DNA of 64,000 nucleotides from contig NZ_JAEKKT010000159.1 in assembly GCF_019510245.1 (NCBI RefSeq), forward strand, positions 1 to 64,000, in the 5' to 3' direction. The stretch is from Streptomyces sp. (GTDB taxonomy: Bacteria > Actinomycetota > Actinomycetes > Streptomycetales > Streptomycetaceae). Position numbers and translations under genes: made by a program. The notes beneath the pieces are model-generated. The model ran no database searches and had not been told where the DNA came from. It was given only the letters and a program-made list of their open reading frames with translations. Numbering within the stretch: the first letter of the stretch is position 1; each line of letters starts with the position of its first letter. This document shows, in pieces, positions 1 through 7,105 of the stretch.

Positions 1-208
1 GGAAGCGGCCGGCGATGCGGTGGGCCATGGGCAGCCAGGCGGCGACCAGTTCGTCGCGCAGCGCGTCCCGCTCCGGGCCCTCCTCCAGAGCCGCGAGACG
101 GCTGAAGAGGGCCGCCGTGTCGGGGGCGTCGTCATGGGTGCGGCGGGGTGTCGTGCGGGTGGTGCGGTCGGGCGTGCGGGAACGGCTGGTCGACAACTCG
201 GTGGGCAT
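1..208 (-). CDS. SigB/SigF-family RNA polymerase sigma factor (N-terminal part, gene runs off the window)
   Basis: Alternative sigma factor of the Streptomyces SigB/SigF/SigG type, which directs RNA polymerase to stress or developmental promoters. Only the first 69 codons are inside the window. After a Ser/Thr/Arg-rich leader the sequence reads LRDELVAAWLPMAHRIAGRF, the opening of sigma region 2 in this family. The ATG at 208 is preceded by CAGGAG at normal spacing. The next gene on the same strand (445-864) is an ATP-binding anti-sigma-type protein, the usual partner of this family. The identity rests on this short piece and the neighbour, so the exact paralogue cannot be named. Confidence 0.8.
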   Translation of the reverse strand, partial: MPTELSTSRSRTPDRTTRTTPRRTHDDAPDTAALFSRLAALEEGPERDALRDELVAAWLPMAHRIAGRF

Positions 209-444
209 GCGGATTCGCTCCTGAACTGTGGGTTTCAGGGCGTCACCGGAACGTGGTTCCGGGACTCGACCCGAACTGCGATGTCAGGGTCGCCGCGGAA
301 GCACCACCCGGACCGCTCTGCGGGCCCGGGGGCTGTCGTACGACTGCTCCCACTGGCGCGCGCCTCCGGTCCGAAGCACGACACTCCGCCTGCCCCTTCG
401 ATCCGGGCCCAAACACCGTTCCCGGCACGAGCCCCGCGGCGGGC

Positions 445-864
445 TCAGCGCAGGGGCACGACCGCGGTGATCCGCTTGCCGCCACTGGGCAGGCCGGCGA
501 CCTCCACGTCCCGGGCCAGCCGGCAGACGATGGGCCAGCCCCGGCCGTGCGCCCGCCACCGGTGCCGTTCGTCGGCGGGCCGGTCGGCCACGGGTATCTC
601 GTCGCTGCGGTCGCTGACCGAGACCCGTACCGCGCACCCTTCGACGTCGACGGCGAAGCCGGTGATCCCGCCGCCGTGCAGAATCGCGTTGGTGGTCAGT
701 TCCGAGGTGACGAGAAGGGCGTCGTCGAGTGCCTCGGCGGGGCACGGTACGGCTCGTCGGGCGAGGGCGCCGCGTACCGCTCTGCGGGCGTCGGCCGGCC
801 GCTGCGGTGGCCGACGGGACTCAGGTGGTGCCACGGTTGACTCGGTCCGGTGCTCTTCGTACAT
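445..864 (-). CDS. ATP-binding anti-sigma factor / serine kinase (RsbW/SpoIIAB-like)
   Basis: A 139-aa cytoplasmic HATPase-fold protein of the RsbW/SpoIIAB type. Such proteins bind a SigB-like sigma factor or phosphorylate an anti-anti-sigma factor. The ATP-binding boxes are visible: an N box in LLVTSELTTNAILHGGG (about residues 49-65), a middle box around DRSDEIP, and a glycine-containing box GRGWPIV near the C-terminus. There is no membrane segment and no receiver or phosphatase domain. It lies 236 bp upstream of the SigB/F-type sigma gene on the same strand, so that sigma factor is the most economical partner; this is inferred from position. GGGAG precedes the ATG. Confidence 0.85.
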   Translation of the reverse strand: MYEEHRTESTVAPPESRRPPQRPADARRAVRGALARRAVPCPAEALDDALLVTSELTTNAILHGGGITGFAVDVEGCAVRVSVSDRSDEIPVADRPADERHRWRAHGRGWPIVCRLARDVEVAGLPSGGKRITAVVPLR

Positions 865-987
865 CCTTTCGCTCCCTGGGTGGTGGACCGGTTGGTCGGC
901 TCAGTCCCGTCCGTACGGGGCTCTACTCTTCGGCTCACCGGTCGGGGCGCGGCCAAACCCTTCGCGGGCGCCCCGGGGCTCCCCAAA

Positions 988-1014
988 GTGAAACAGGTCA
1001 CGTAACCTGTTCAC
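988..1014. promoter_or_regulatory. Palindromic operator-like site
   Basis: AACAGGT (992-998) and ACCTGTT (1005-1011) form a perfect inverted repeat around CACGTA. With one extra A on the left arm, the symmetry extends outward to GTGA...TCAC. It lies upstream of both divergent flanking genes. This looks like a site for a dimeric repressor; the protein is unknown. Confidence 0.45.
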
Positions 1015-1102
1015 GGCTACGCGAAATCGCTCTGGATGGTTTATCGTTCACCCATAAGTGGTCGAGGAGTTGACAACAGGTCCTCCCGCGCCACCTCTGA
1101 CG

Positions 1103-1139
1103 GCCCTGGCTGGCCTCCCCCGTCCAGCCAGGGCTTTTT
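1103..1139 (+). terminator. Strong intrinsic terminator without an evident upstream gene
   Basis: A perfect 11-bp stem (1103-1113 with 1124-1134, GCCCTGGCTGG and its complement) with a 10-base loop is followed directly by five T residues (1135-1139). A clean stem plus U-tract is uncommon in Streptomyces. It ends roughly 120 bases before the cNMP-binding gene, so it may be an attenuator in that gene's leader or the end of a small RNA. Confidence 0.7.
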
Positions 1140-1261
1140 CATGCCCGGACCGGTTTCCGACGGCGATTCTCACCTTCTTCGAGGTGCCCGGCGGGTCGGC
1201 AGCGGCTGAAATGGGCGTAGGGAAAGCACCCCGTACCCTCGCCGGCGAGGAGCCCCGTGCC

Positions 1262-1711
1262 ATGACCAAAGCCATCAAACTGCTCACCGCCCTGCCCCAG
1301 GCCCAGCGCGAGCGCCTCATGGAACTGGCTCACGAGGTGTCCTTCCCCGAGGACTCCAGGATCTTCGAGGCCGGCGGCACCGCGGACCGCTTCTGGGTGA
1401 TCCGCTCCGGGGCGGTCAACCTGGACCAGGAGGTGACGACCCACAAGCGGGTCACCGTCGCCACTCTGGGCGCCGGCGACCTGCTCGGCTGGTCCTGGCT
1501 GTTCCCGCCGTACACCTGGGACTTCGGGGCGGTGGCCTTCAGCCAGGTGCGGGCCTACGAGTACGACGCCTCGGCCGTGCTCGCACTGTGCGTGGAGGAC
1601 CCGCTGCTCGGTCTGTCGCTGGTGCGGACGGTCGCCGAGATCCTCGCCAGCCGCCTGGAGGTCACCCGCGGCAAGCTCCTCGACGCCTACGTCGGACGAC
1701 GGCCGGCGTAG
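1262..1711 (+). CDS. Stand-alone cyclic nucleotide-binding (CRP-fold) domain protein
   Basis: A 149-aa protein that is essentially one cNMP-binding beta-roll, for example FEAGGTADRFWVIRSGAVNL and the loop LGAGDLLGWSWLF, followed by one C-terminal helix. No helix-turn-helix follows, so it is not a complete CRP/FNR regulator. It may sense a ligand or act on a partner protein. The phosphate-binding cassette is not canonical, so ligand binding is uncertain. I chose the ATG at 1262 because GAGGAG lies nine bases upstream; in-frame starts at 1211 and earlier have no comparable ribosome site. Its stop is only a few bases from the stop of the convergent MFS gene. Confidence 0.8.
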   Translation: MTKAIKLLTALPQAQRERLMELAHEVSFPEDSRIFEAGGTADRFWVIRSGAVNLDQEVTTHKRVTVATLGAGDLLGWSWLFPPYTWDFGAVAFSQVRAYEYDASAVLALCVEDPLLGLSLVRTVAEILASRLEVTRGKLLDAYVGRRPA

Positions 1712-1715
1712 CCGC

Positions 1716-3020
1716 TCAGACGCGGTAGCGGCGCAGGGCCGGGACGGCGGCGGCCAGAACGAGCATCACCGCGACCACCAGCAGCCCGCCGCCCGCGACC
1801 GCCGCCCGCGGCCCGAAGACCGAGCCCGCGGTGCCGTGCAGCACGTCGGCCAGCCGCGGGCCGCCCGCGACCACCACGGTGAACACGCCCTGCATCCGGC
1901 CCCGCATCTCGTCGGTCGCCGCGGACAACAGGATCGCGCCGCGGAAGACCATCGAGACCATGTCGGCGACCCCGGCGGCGGCCAGGAAGGCCGCGGCCAC
2001 CCAGAGGTTGCGGCTCAGCCCGAACCCGGCGACGGCCGCGCCCCAGCCGACCACCGCGCCGATCACCATCAGGCCGTGCCGGCGGGCCCGCGAGAAGGTG
2101 CCGGAGAAGAGCCCGCCGAGGACCGCGCCGACCGGGATCGCCGCGAACAGCAGGCCGAGCGCGAGCCCCTCGCCGTAGGGGGCGTAGGTCTGGGCGGCCA
2201 GTTGCGGGAACAGGGCGCGGGGCATGCCGAAGACCATCGCGATGATGTCCGCGAGGAACGACAGCAGCAGCACCTTGTGCATGGAGATGTAGCGGAAGCC
2301 CGCCACGATCTCGCGCACCCCGGCCCGCCGCGCGGTCGCGCCCGCCAGCGGCGGCAGCGCGGGCAGCCGGTGGACCGCCCACACCGTCACACAGAGCGCC
2401 AGCGCGTCGATCAGATACAGCTCGGGCAGCCCGATGACGGGGATCAGGGCACCGGCGAGCAGCGGACCGACCACCTGCCCGGTCTGCATGACCGTCGACC
2501 CGAGCGCGTTGGCGGCGGGCAGCTGCGCCTCGGGGACCAGCCGGGCGATGGAGGCGGTACGGGCCGGCGCGTTCAGCCCCCAGAACGCCTGCTGCATCGC
2601 GAGCAGCACCATCAGCGCGGTCACGGAATTCATCCCGGTGGCCGCCTGCACGAAGAAGAGCAGCGAGGTCACGCCGATACCGATGTTGGTGATCAGCAGC
2701 AGCTTGCGGCGGTCCATGGTGTCGGCCACCGCGCCGCCCCACAGCGCGAACACGATCAGCGGCAGCAGCCCGGCGAGACTCGCCGCGCCGACCCAGGCGG
2801 ACGACCCGGTGATGTCGAAGATCTGCTTGGGCACGGCCACGGCGGTCAGCTGGCTGCCGACCGAGGTGACGATGGTCGACGTCCACAGCCGGCGATAGGC
2901 CGGGATGCGCAGCGGGCGGGTGTCCATCGCCCAGCGCCGCCAGCCGCTCCGGGGCGGTGCGGCCGAGGTGCCGTCGGGGGTCTGTATGTCGGACTGGGTG
3001 CCGCTCTCGCTGGTGTCCAC
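1716..3020 (-). CDS. MFS transporter (12-TM efflux type, EntS/DHA3-like)
   Basis: A 434-aa inner-membrane major facilitator, probably a drug or small-molecule exporter driven by proton antiport. After a hydrophilic leader come WRRWAMDTRPLRIPAYRRLW and about twelve hydrophobic segments. The loop-2 motif appears as GGAVADTMDRRKLLL, typical of the MFS_3/EntS-like group. The start is taken as the GTG at 3020, which has AGGA upstream and keeps the usual leader; ATG 2927 is the alternative and would remove 31 residues. The open frame continues further upstream but lacks transporter-like sequence there. It converges on the cNMP-binding gene. The substrate is unknown. Confidence 0.85.
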   Translation of the reverse strand: MDTSESGTQSDIQTPDGTSAAPPRSGWRRWAMDTRPLRIPAYRRLWTSTIVTSVGSQLTAVAVPKQIFDITGSSAWVGAASLAGLLPLIVFALWGGAVADTMDRRKLLLITNIGIGVTSLLFFVQAATGMNSVTALMVLLAMQQAFWGLNAPARTASIARLVPEAQLPAANALGSTVMQTGQVVGPLLAGALIPVIGLPELYLIDALALCVTVWAVHRLPALPPLAGATARRAGVREIVAGFRYISMHKVLLLSFLADIIAMVFGMPRALFPQLAAQTYAPYGEGLALGLLFAAIPVGAVLGGLFSGTFSRARRHGLMVIGAVVGWGAAVAGFGLSRNLWVAAAFLAAAGVADMVSMVFRGAILLSAATDEMRGRMQGVFTVVVAGGPRLADVLHGTAGSVFGPRAAVAGGGLLVVAVMLVLAAAVPALRRYRV

Positions 3021-3148
3021 GGAGTTCCTGGTGTCCTGCTCTTCTCGATGCCCGCTACATCTTTTCGGTTGCGGGTTCACTATCGCAGCAACTTCCGCGC
3101 CTGCCGAACCGCTTGTCTCAGGATGCGGCCGTTCGGGATCCGGGCGCC

Positions 3149-3615
3149 TCAGGATCCCGCCACGAGCAGCAGGCCGAGCCCGATCATGGTCAGCGCCACC
3201 AGCCCGTCCAGCACCCGCCAGGCGGCCGGCCCGGCGAGGTACCGGCCGAGCAGCCGGGCGCCGAAGCCGAGGGCGGTGAACCAGCAGAGGCTGGCCAGGG
3301 CGGCGCCCAGTCCGAAGGTCCAGCGCAGGTCGCCGCGGTCGGCGGCGAGGGTGCCGAGCAGGAACACGGTGTCCAGGTAGACGTGCGGGTTCAGCCAGGT
3401 CATGGCCAGGCAGGTGAGCACCGCCCGCCGCCGGGACCCCGCGGCCTCGTCCTCGGTGGGACGGCGTCGGAGAGCGCGCAGATGCCGACGACCACGAGGA
3501 CCGCGTCACGGCGGATGCCCTGGCGGAGGACGAAGGCGTTCTGGGCACCGATGGCGACGATGAGCGAGAGGCCGCTGCCGAAGCCCGCGGCAGCGGCGGC
3601 GAGAGAGCTGGACAT
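3149..3615 (-). pseudogene. lysE/argO-type amino-acid exporter gene, broken by internal deletion and frameshift
   Basis: The two ends of a LysE-family basic amino-acid exporter lie in different frames. The N-terminal half starts at ATG 3615 and includes GLSLIVAIGAQNAFVLRQG, the family signature, and ends at ICALSDAV. About 50 codons that normally hold transmembrane segments 2-3 are missing. The frame then shifts to EDEAAGSRRRAVLTCLAMTW and NPHVYLDTVFLLG and runs to the normal C-terminus at 3149. The total span is 467 bp against about 600-630 bp for the family. The divergent neighbour is the matching ArgP-type regulator, so the pair once formed a standard argP-lysE module. The residual open frames cannot make a working exporter. 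Confidence 0.85.
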
Positions 3616-3704
3616 GACCTCGACGCTACGGAAGCGATCACTGTAGGTACAGCTAAAGATTTTACGTACCCTTAGCACAGCTGAAGACAGACAGGAGTGG
3701 GTCC
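3616..3704. promoter_or_regulatory. Divergent lysE/argP control region with LysR-type dyad
   Basis: This short gap separates the lysE remnant from the argP-like gene. It contains GCTAA (3652-3656) and TTAGC (3672-3676) as an inverted repeat around an AT-rich core, within a larger CAGCTAAAG / CTTAGC...GCTG symmetry. This arrangement is expected for a LysR-type operator controlling both directions. Confidence 0.5.
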
Positions 3705-4589
3705 GTGGAGCTTCCGCTCGACCAGGTGCGGACGTTGCTGGCGGTCGTGGACGAGGGCACGTTCGACGCGGCGGCCGCGGCCCTGCATGTGACGCCGTCG
3801 GCGGTCAGCCAGCGGGTCAAGGCGCTGGAGCAGCGCACCGGCCGGGTGCTGCTCCAGCGCACCAAGCCGGTGCGGCCGACGGAGTCGGGTGAGGTGCTGG
3901 TCCGGTTCGCCCGGCAGCTGGCGCGGCTGGAGCGGGACGCGCGCGGTGAGCTGGGCATGAGCGGCGCCGGGGAGCCCACCCGGGTCTCGGTCGCGGTGAA
4001 CGCGGACTCGCTGGCGACGTGGTTCCTGCGGGCGCTGACCGGGCTGCCGCACGTCTATGTCGAACTGCGCCGGGAGGACGAGGACCACACGGCTGCCCTG
4101 CTGCGGGAGGGGCTGGTGATGGCGGCGGTGACGTCGTCGGCGGAGGCGGTGCCGGGGTGCTCGGTGCGGGCGCTGGGGCGGATGCGGTACCTGCCGGTTG
4201 CGGCGCCGGAGTTCGCGGCGGAGCGACTTTCGGGGGCGCTGCCGGAGGCGCTCGCCGAGGCGCCGGTGGTCGTGTTCGACCGGGTCGACGACTTCCAGGA
4301 CGGGTTCGTCCGGCGGCTGGGCGGTGCGGCCGCGAGTGCCCTGCGGCACTACGTGCCGACGTCCGAGGGGTTCGTGGACGCGGTGACGGCGGGGTTGGGG
4401 TGGGGGATGGTGCCGGAGGCCCAGGCGCAGCCGCGGTTGCGGGAGGGGCGGTTGGTGCGGGTCGGAGGGCGGGAGTGGTGGGTGGACGTGCCGTTGTACT
4501 GGCAGCAGTGGAAGCTGGATTCGCCGGCTTTGGTGGCGGTGGCGGAGGCGGTCATACGTACGGCGGGGGGTGCGTTGCGCCAACCGTGA
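3705..4589 (+). CDS. argP: LysR-family regulator, ArgP type
   Basis: A 294-aa LysR-type DNA-binding protein. The N-terminal winged helix reads TLLAVVDEGTFDAAAAALHV and TPSAVSQRVKALEQRTGRVL (residues 10-50), followed by the periplasmic-binding-like effector domain. The sequence style and the divergent lysE gene identify it as the ArgP (IciA/LysG) group, which senses lysine or arginine and activates the exporter. GTG 3705 has AGGAG eight bases upstream. The regulator appears intact although its exporter target is not, so it may be a leftover or may control other genes. It converges on a TetR gene, with a palindromic repeat between. Confidence 0.87.
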   Translation: MELPLDQVRTLLAVVDEGTFDAAAAALHVTPSAVSQRVKALEQRTGRVLLQRTKPVRPTESGEVLVRFARQLARLERDARGELGMSGAGEPTRVSVAVNADSLATWFLRALTGLPHVYVELRREDEDHTAALLREGLVMAAVTSSAEAVPGCSVRALGRMRYLPVAAPEFAAERLSGALPEALAEAPVVVFDRVDDFQDGFVRRLGGAAASALRHYVPTSEGFVDAVTAGLGWGMVPEAQAQPRLREGRLVRVGGREWWVDVPLYWQQWKLDSPALVAVAEAVIRTAGGALRQP

Positions 4590-4634
4590 GGGGGCTGCCG
4601 GCGGTCGTGCGAGTGCGGGTCGGTGGGGACTTCT

Positions 4635-4696
4635 CGCGCAGTTCCTCCCCCAGCCTTCGGCCGGGGGTGCCCCCAGCTCCCCTGAAGGGGCGCTCC
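4635..4696 (+). repeat. Dispersed palindromic intergenic repeat, copy A
   Basis: The core is GCGCAGTTCCTCCCCCAG, then CCTTCGGCCGGGGG and a second hairpin ending in AGGGGCGC. It lies between the convergent argP and tetR genes. Four other copies are at about 10493, 12516, 26518 and 33201. A hairpin in this position could also act as a bidirectional terminator. Confidence 0.8.
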
Positions 4697-4708
4697 AGCC
4701 GCAGGTGC

Positions 4709-5401
4709 TTACAAGGACCGTTCTGCGCTGTCCAAAAGCATGTCCAGGGCCGTCGGATAGGCACTGGTCACCATGCGTTTCGCGAGCAGGCGGGACGCCT
4801 CCGCGATGCGCGGGTGGGTGGTGTGCGGGAGGCGGGCGTAGGTCGAGTGCCACTTGTCCTCGTCGGCTCGCCGGGAGTCGTTCGGGAGGGTGAGGGAGGC
4901 CGCGTCCAGGGCTGCGAAGGCGAGGGTCTGGTCGATGAAGGCGTGGTAGACGCGGACGGTGTCGGCGAGCGAGAAGCCTGCCGTGCGCAGGACGTCCAGG
5001 ACCGCCTCGTCGGCGGCCAGTTCGTGCGCCCGGCCGGTCACGCGGTTCGTCGTGAGCAGGGCCGCCTGCGGGTGGGCGACGTACTGCGCGTGGATGCGCA
5101 GGCCGATGGTCCGCAGGTCCGTCCGCCACTCCCCCGTCGGGGTCCAGCCGGCCAGCGCCTGGCCGATGAGGGCGTCGCCGATCGCCAGGGTCAGGTCGTC
5201 CATGCCCCGGAAGTAGCGGTACAGGGTGCTGGGGTCGCAGTCGAGGGCGAGCCCCAGGCGGCGGGCGGTCAGGCCGGCGCTGCCGTGCTCGCGCAGCAGG
5301 CGCAGCGCGGTCTCCACGATCAGCCGCTCTGAGAGCACCGTGCCGCTGCGGGTGGGACGGCGCCTGCGGCGCTTCTCCTCCGGTACGACCTTCTTGGGCA
5401 T
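4709..5401 (-). CDS. TetR/AcrR-family regulator
   Basis: A 230-aa repressor-type protein. The TetR helix-turn-helix lies near residues 25-65: ETALRLLREHGSAGLTARRL, then GLALDCDPSTLYRYFRGMDD. The basic N-terminus (EEKRRRRRPTRSG) and the C-terminal region resemble the TetR_C group often seen with tetracycline-like or lipophilic ligands. GGGAG precedes the ATG at 5401. It is divergent from the saccharopine dehydrogenase-like gene at 5522, with 120 bp between, so it may control that gene; the ligand is unknown. Confidence 0.85.
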   Translation of the reverse strand: MPKKVVPEEKRRRRRPTRSGTVLSERLIVETALRLLREHGSAGLTARRLGLALDCDPSTLYRYFRGMDDLTLAIGDALIGQALAGWTPTGEWRTDLRTIGLRIHAQYVAHPQAALLTTNRVTGRAHELAADEAVLDVLRTAGFSLADTVRVYHAFIDQTLAFAALDAASLTLPNDSRRADEDKWHSTYARLPHTTHPRIAEASRLLAKRMVTSAYPTALDMLLDSAERSL

Positions 5402-5521
5402 CGCACGCTCCCTGCCGTCCTTATGCCAACGCCATTGACCTTACGTGACGGCCGGGCGTTTCATTCCGGCCAAGGCGCCCCCGTACCGACCTCGCTCTCT
5501 GTCCCAGAAGGAGATTTCCGC

Positions 5522-6736
5522 ATGCGTGTTCTGCTCGTGGGAGCCGGTGGTGTGGGCACCGCCGTCACCCGGATCGCGGCCCGGCGCCCGTTCTTCGACC
5601 TGATGGTGGTCGCCGACTACGACCTGGCCCGCGCCGAGGCGGCGGTGGCGGCCGTCGGCGACGACCGGTTCCGCGCCGAGCACGTCGACGCCGGTGACGA
5701 GCCGGCCGTCGCCGCGCTGCTCGCCCGGCACCAGTGCGACGTGCTGCTCAACGCCACCGATCCGCGCTTCGTCCTGCCCCTGTTCCGGGCCGCCCGCAAG
5801 GCGGGCGCGGACTACCTCGACATGGCGATGTCGTTGTCGCGGCCGCATCCCGAGCGGCCGTACGAGGAGTGCGGGGTCAAGCTGGGCGACGAGCAGTTCG
5901 CGCTGGCCGGGGAGTGGGAGCGGGCGGGCGCGCTGGCGCTGGTCGGGATGGGTGTCGAGCCCGGGCTGTCGGACGTGTTCGCCCGGTACGCGGCCGACGA
6001 GCTCTTCGACGAGATCGAGGAGCTCGGTATCCGCGACGGCGCGAACCTGACCGTGGACGGCTACGACTTCGCGCCCTCCTTCAGCATCTGGACCACCATC
6101 GAGGAGTGCCTCAACCCGCCCGTCGTGTACGAGCGGGAGCGCGGCTGGTTCACCACCGAACCGTTCAGCGAGCCCGAGGTGTTCGACTTCCCGGCCGGGA
6201 TCGGGCCGGTCGAGTGCGTGAACGTCGAGCACGAGGAGGTGCTGCTGGTGCCGCGCTGGGTGGGCGCGCGGCGGGTCACCTTCAAGTACGGGCTCGGGCG
6301 TGAGTTCATCGAGACCCTCAGGACGCTGCACCTGCTGGGCCTGGACCGCACCGCACCGGTGACGGTGCCCGGCGCCGACGGCCCGGTCGCGGTCTCGCCC
6401 CGGGACGTGGTCGCCGCGTCGCTGCCCGACCCGGCGACGCTGGGCGAGCGCATGCGCGGCAAGACCTGTGCGGGCACCTGGGTGCGCGGGGTGAAGGACG
6501 GGCGGCCGCGGGAGGTGTATCTCTACCACGTTGTCGACAACCAGTGGTCCATGGCGGAGTACGGTTGTCAGGCCGTGGTGTGGCAGACGGCCCTCAACCC
6601 GGTCGTCGCCCTCGAACTCCTGGCCACCGGCGCGTGGTCGGGCTCGGGCGTCCTCGGCCCGGAGGCGTTCCCGGCCCGCCCGTTCCTCGACCTGCTGACC
6701 GCATACGGTTCCCCCTGGGGTCTGCGCGAGCAGTGA
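5522..6736 (+). CDS. Saccharopine dehydrogenase-family NADP-binding oxidoreductase
   Basis: A 404-aa soluble enzyme. It starts with the Rossmann loop MRVLLVGAGGVGTAVTRIA and continues as the Lys9/saccharopine reductase-like family, with a substrate-domain signature around GMGVEPGLSDVFARYAADEL and a C-terminal segment rich in conserved Trp/Tyr (DNQWSMAEYGCQAVVWQTA). Family members act on lysine-derived or polyamine intermediates such as saccharopine or carboxynorspermidine; the substrate here cannot be fixed. AAGGAG precedes ATG 5522, and the longer frame from 5423 has no ribosome site. The divergent TetR gene may regulate it, and the nearby lysE/argP remnant also concerns lysine, which may be coincidence. 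Confidence 0.8.
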   Translation: MRVLLVGAGGVGTAVTRIAARRPFFDLMVVADYDLARAEAAVAAVGDDRFRAEHVDAGDEPAVAALLARHQCDVLLNATDPRFVLPLFRAARKAGADYLDMAMSLSRPHPERPYEECGVKLGDEQFALAGEWERAGALALVGMGVEPGLSDVFARYAADELFDEIEELGIRDGANLTVDGYDFAPSFSIWTTIEECLNPPVVYERERGWFTTEPFSEPEVFDFPAGIGPVECVNVEHEEVLLVPRWVGARRVTFKYGLGREFIETLRTLHLLGLDRTAPVTVPGADGPVAVSPRDVVAASLPDPATLGERMRGKTCAGTWVRGVKDGRPREVYLYHVVDNQWSMAEYGCQAVVWQTALNPVVALELLATGAWSGSGVLGPEAFPARPFLDLLTAYGSPWGLREQ

Positions 6737-6850
6737 CCGTCCGCGAATCCTGCGGGACTTGGCCGTTTCAGCCGCGCCCGGACCGGTGACCCGGAACCGA
6801 GCAACGCGTACCCGACACGGCAGAATCGACTTGGATCGCAGGTGACTTCG

Positions 6851-7105
6851 ATGGACGACTGGCGAGACCACGCCGAGTGCCGCTACGAGGACCCCGACCT
6901 CTTTTTCCCGATCGGGACCACCGGCCCGTCGCTGCACCAGACACGGCGCGCGAAGGCCGTGTGCGAGCGGTGTCCGGTACAGGACCCCTGCCTGCGCTGG
7001 GCGATGGAGACCGGGCAGGCCGTGGGCATCTGGGGCGGTACCACCGAGGCGGAGCGCCGGCTGCTGACCCGGCGCCGGCAGCGGGCGGAGCGCCGGTTCA
7101 GCTGA
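6851..7105 (+). CDS. WhiB-like iron-sulfur transcription factor
   Basis: An 84-aa Wbl protein of actinobacteria, which binds a [4Fe-4S] cluster and sigma factor to control transcription. Four cysteines at residues 10, 38, 41 and 47 form the C-x27-CxxC-x5-C cluster site. The GIWGG turn at 59-63 and a basic C-terminus (RRLLTRRRQRAERR) complete the fold. It resembles WhiB1/WblE-type members. ATG 6851 has AGGTGA five bases upstream; a GTG nine bases earlier is in frame but has a poorer site. Its end overlaps the convergent sensor kinase gene by eight bases. Confidence 0.93.
   Translation: MDDWRDHAECRYEDPDLFFPIGTTGPSLHQTRRAKAVCERCPVQDPCLRWAMETGQAVGIWGGTTEAERRLLTRRRQRAERRFS

Larger units (their letters stand above)
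865..1261. other. Intergenic region between anti-sigma gene and cNMP-binding gene
   Basis: About 400 bases with no convincing gene, between divergently transcribed genes. It holds a palindrome (988-1014) and a strong intrinsic terminator (1103-1139) that points rightwards without an obvious gene in front of it. A TTGACA hexamer sits at 1070-1075, but no good -10 box follows at 16-18 bases. Confidence 0.6.

Noticed and set aside
865..1070. SigB-type promoter (GTTT...GGGTA) upstream of the anti-sigma gene
   Set aside because: No pair of boxes with acceptable spacing was found on the minus strand; the closest matches lie too far apart.
1716..3641. A 641-residue fusion of lysE-like N-terminal sequence and the MFS transporter
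   Set aside because: The frame is open through the intergenic region by chance; the transporter's normal leader and ribosome site set its start near 3020, and the lysE reading frames are different.
4590..4708. Possible small RNA made from the hairpin repeat
   Set aside because: The same hairpin occurs at four other sites, so it is better explained as a dispersed repeat or terminator.
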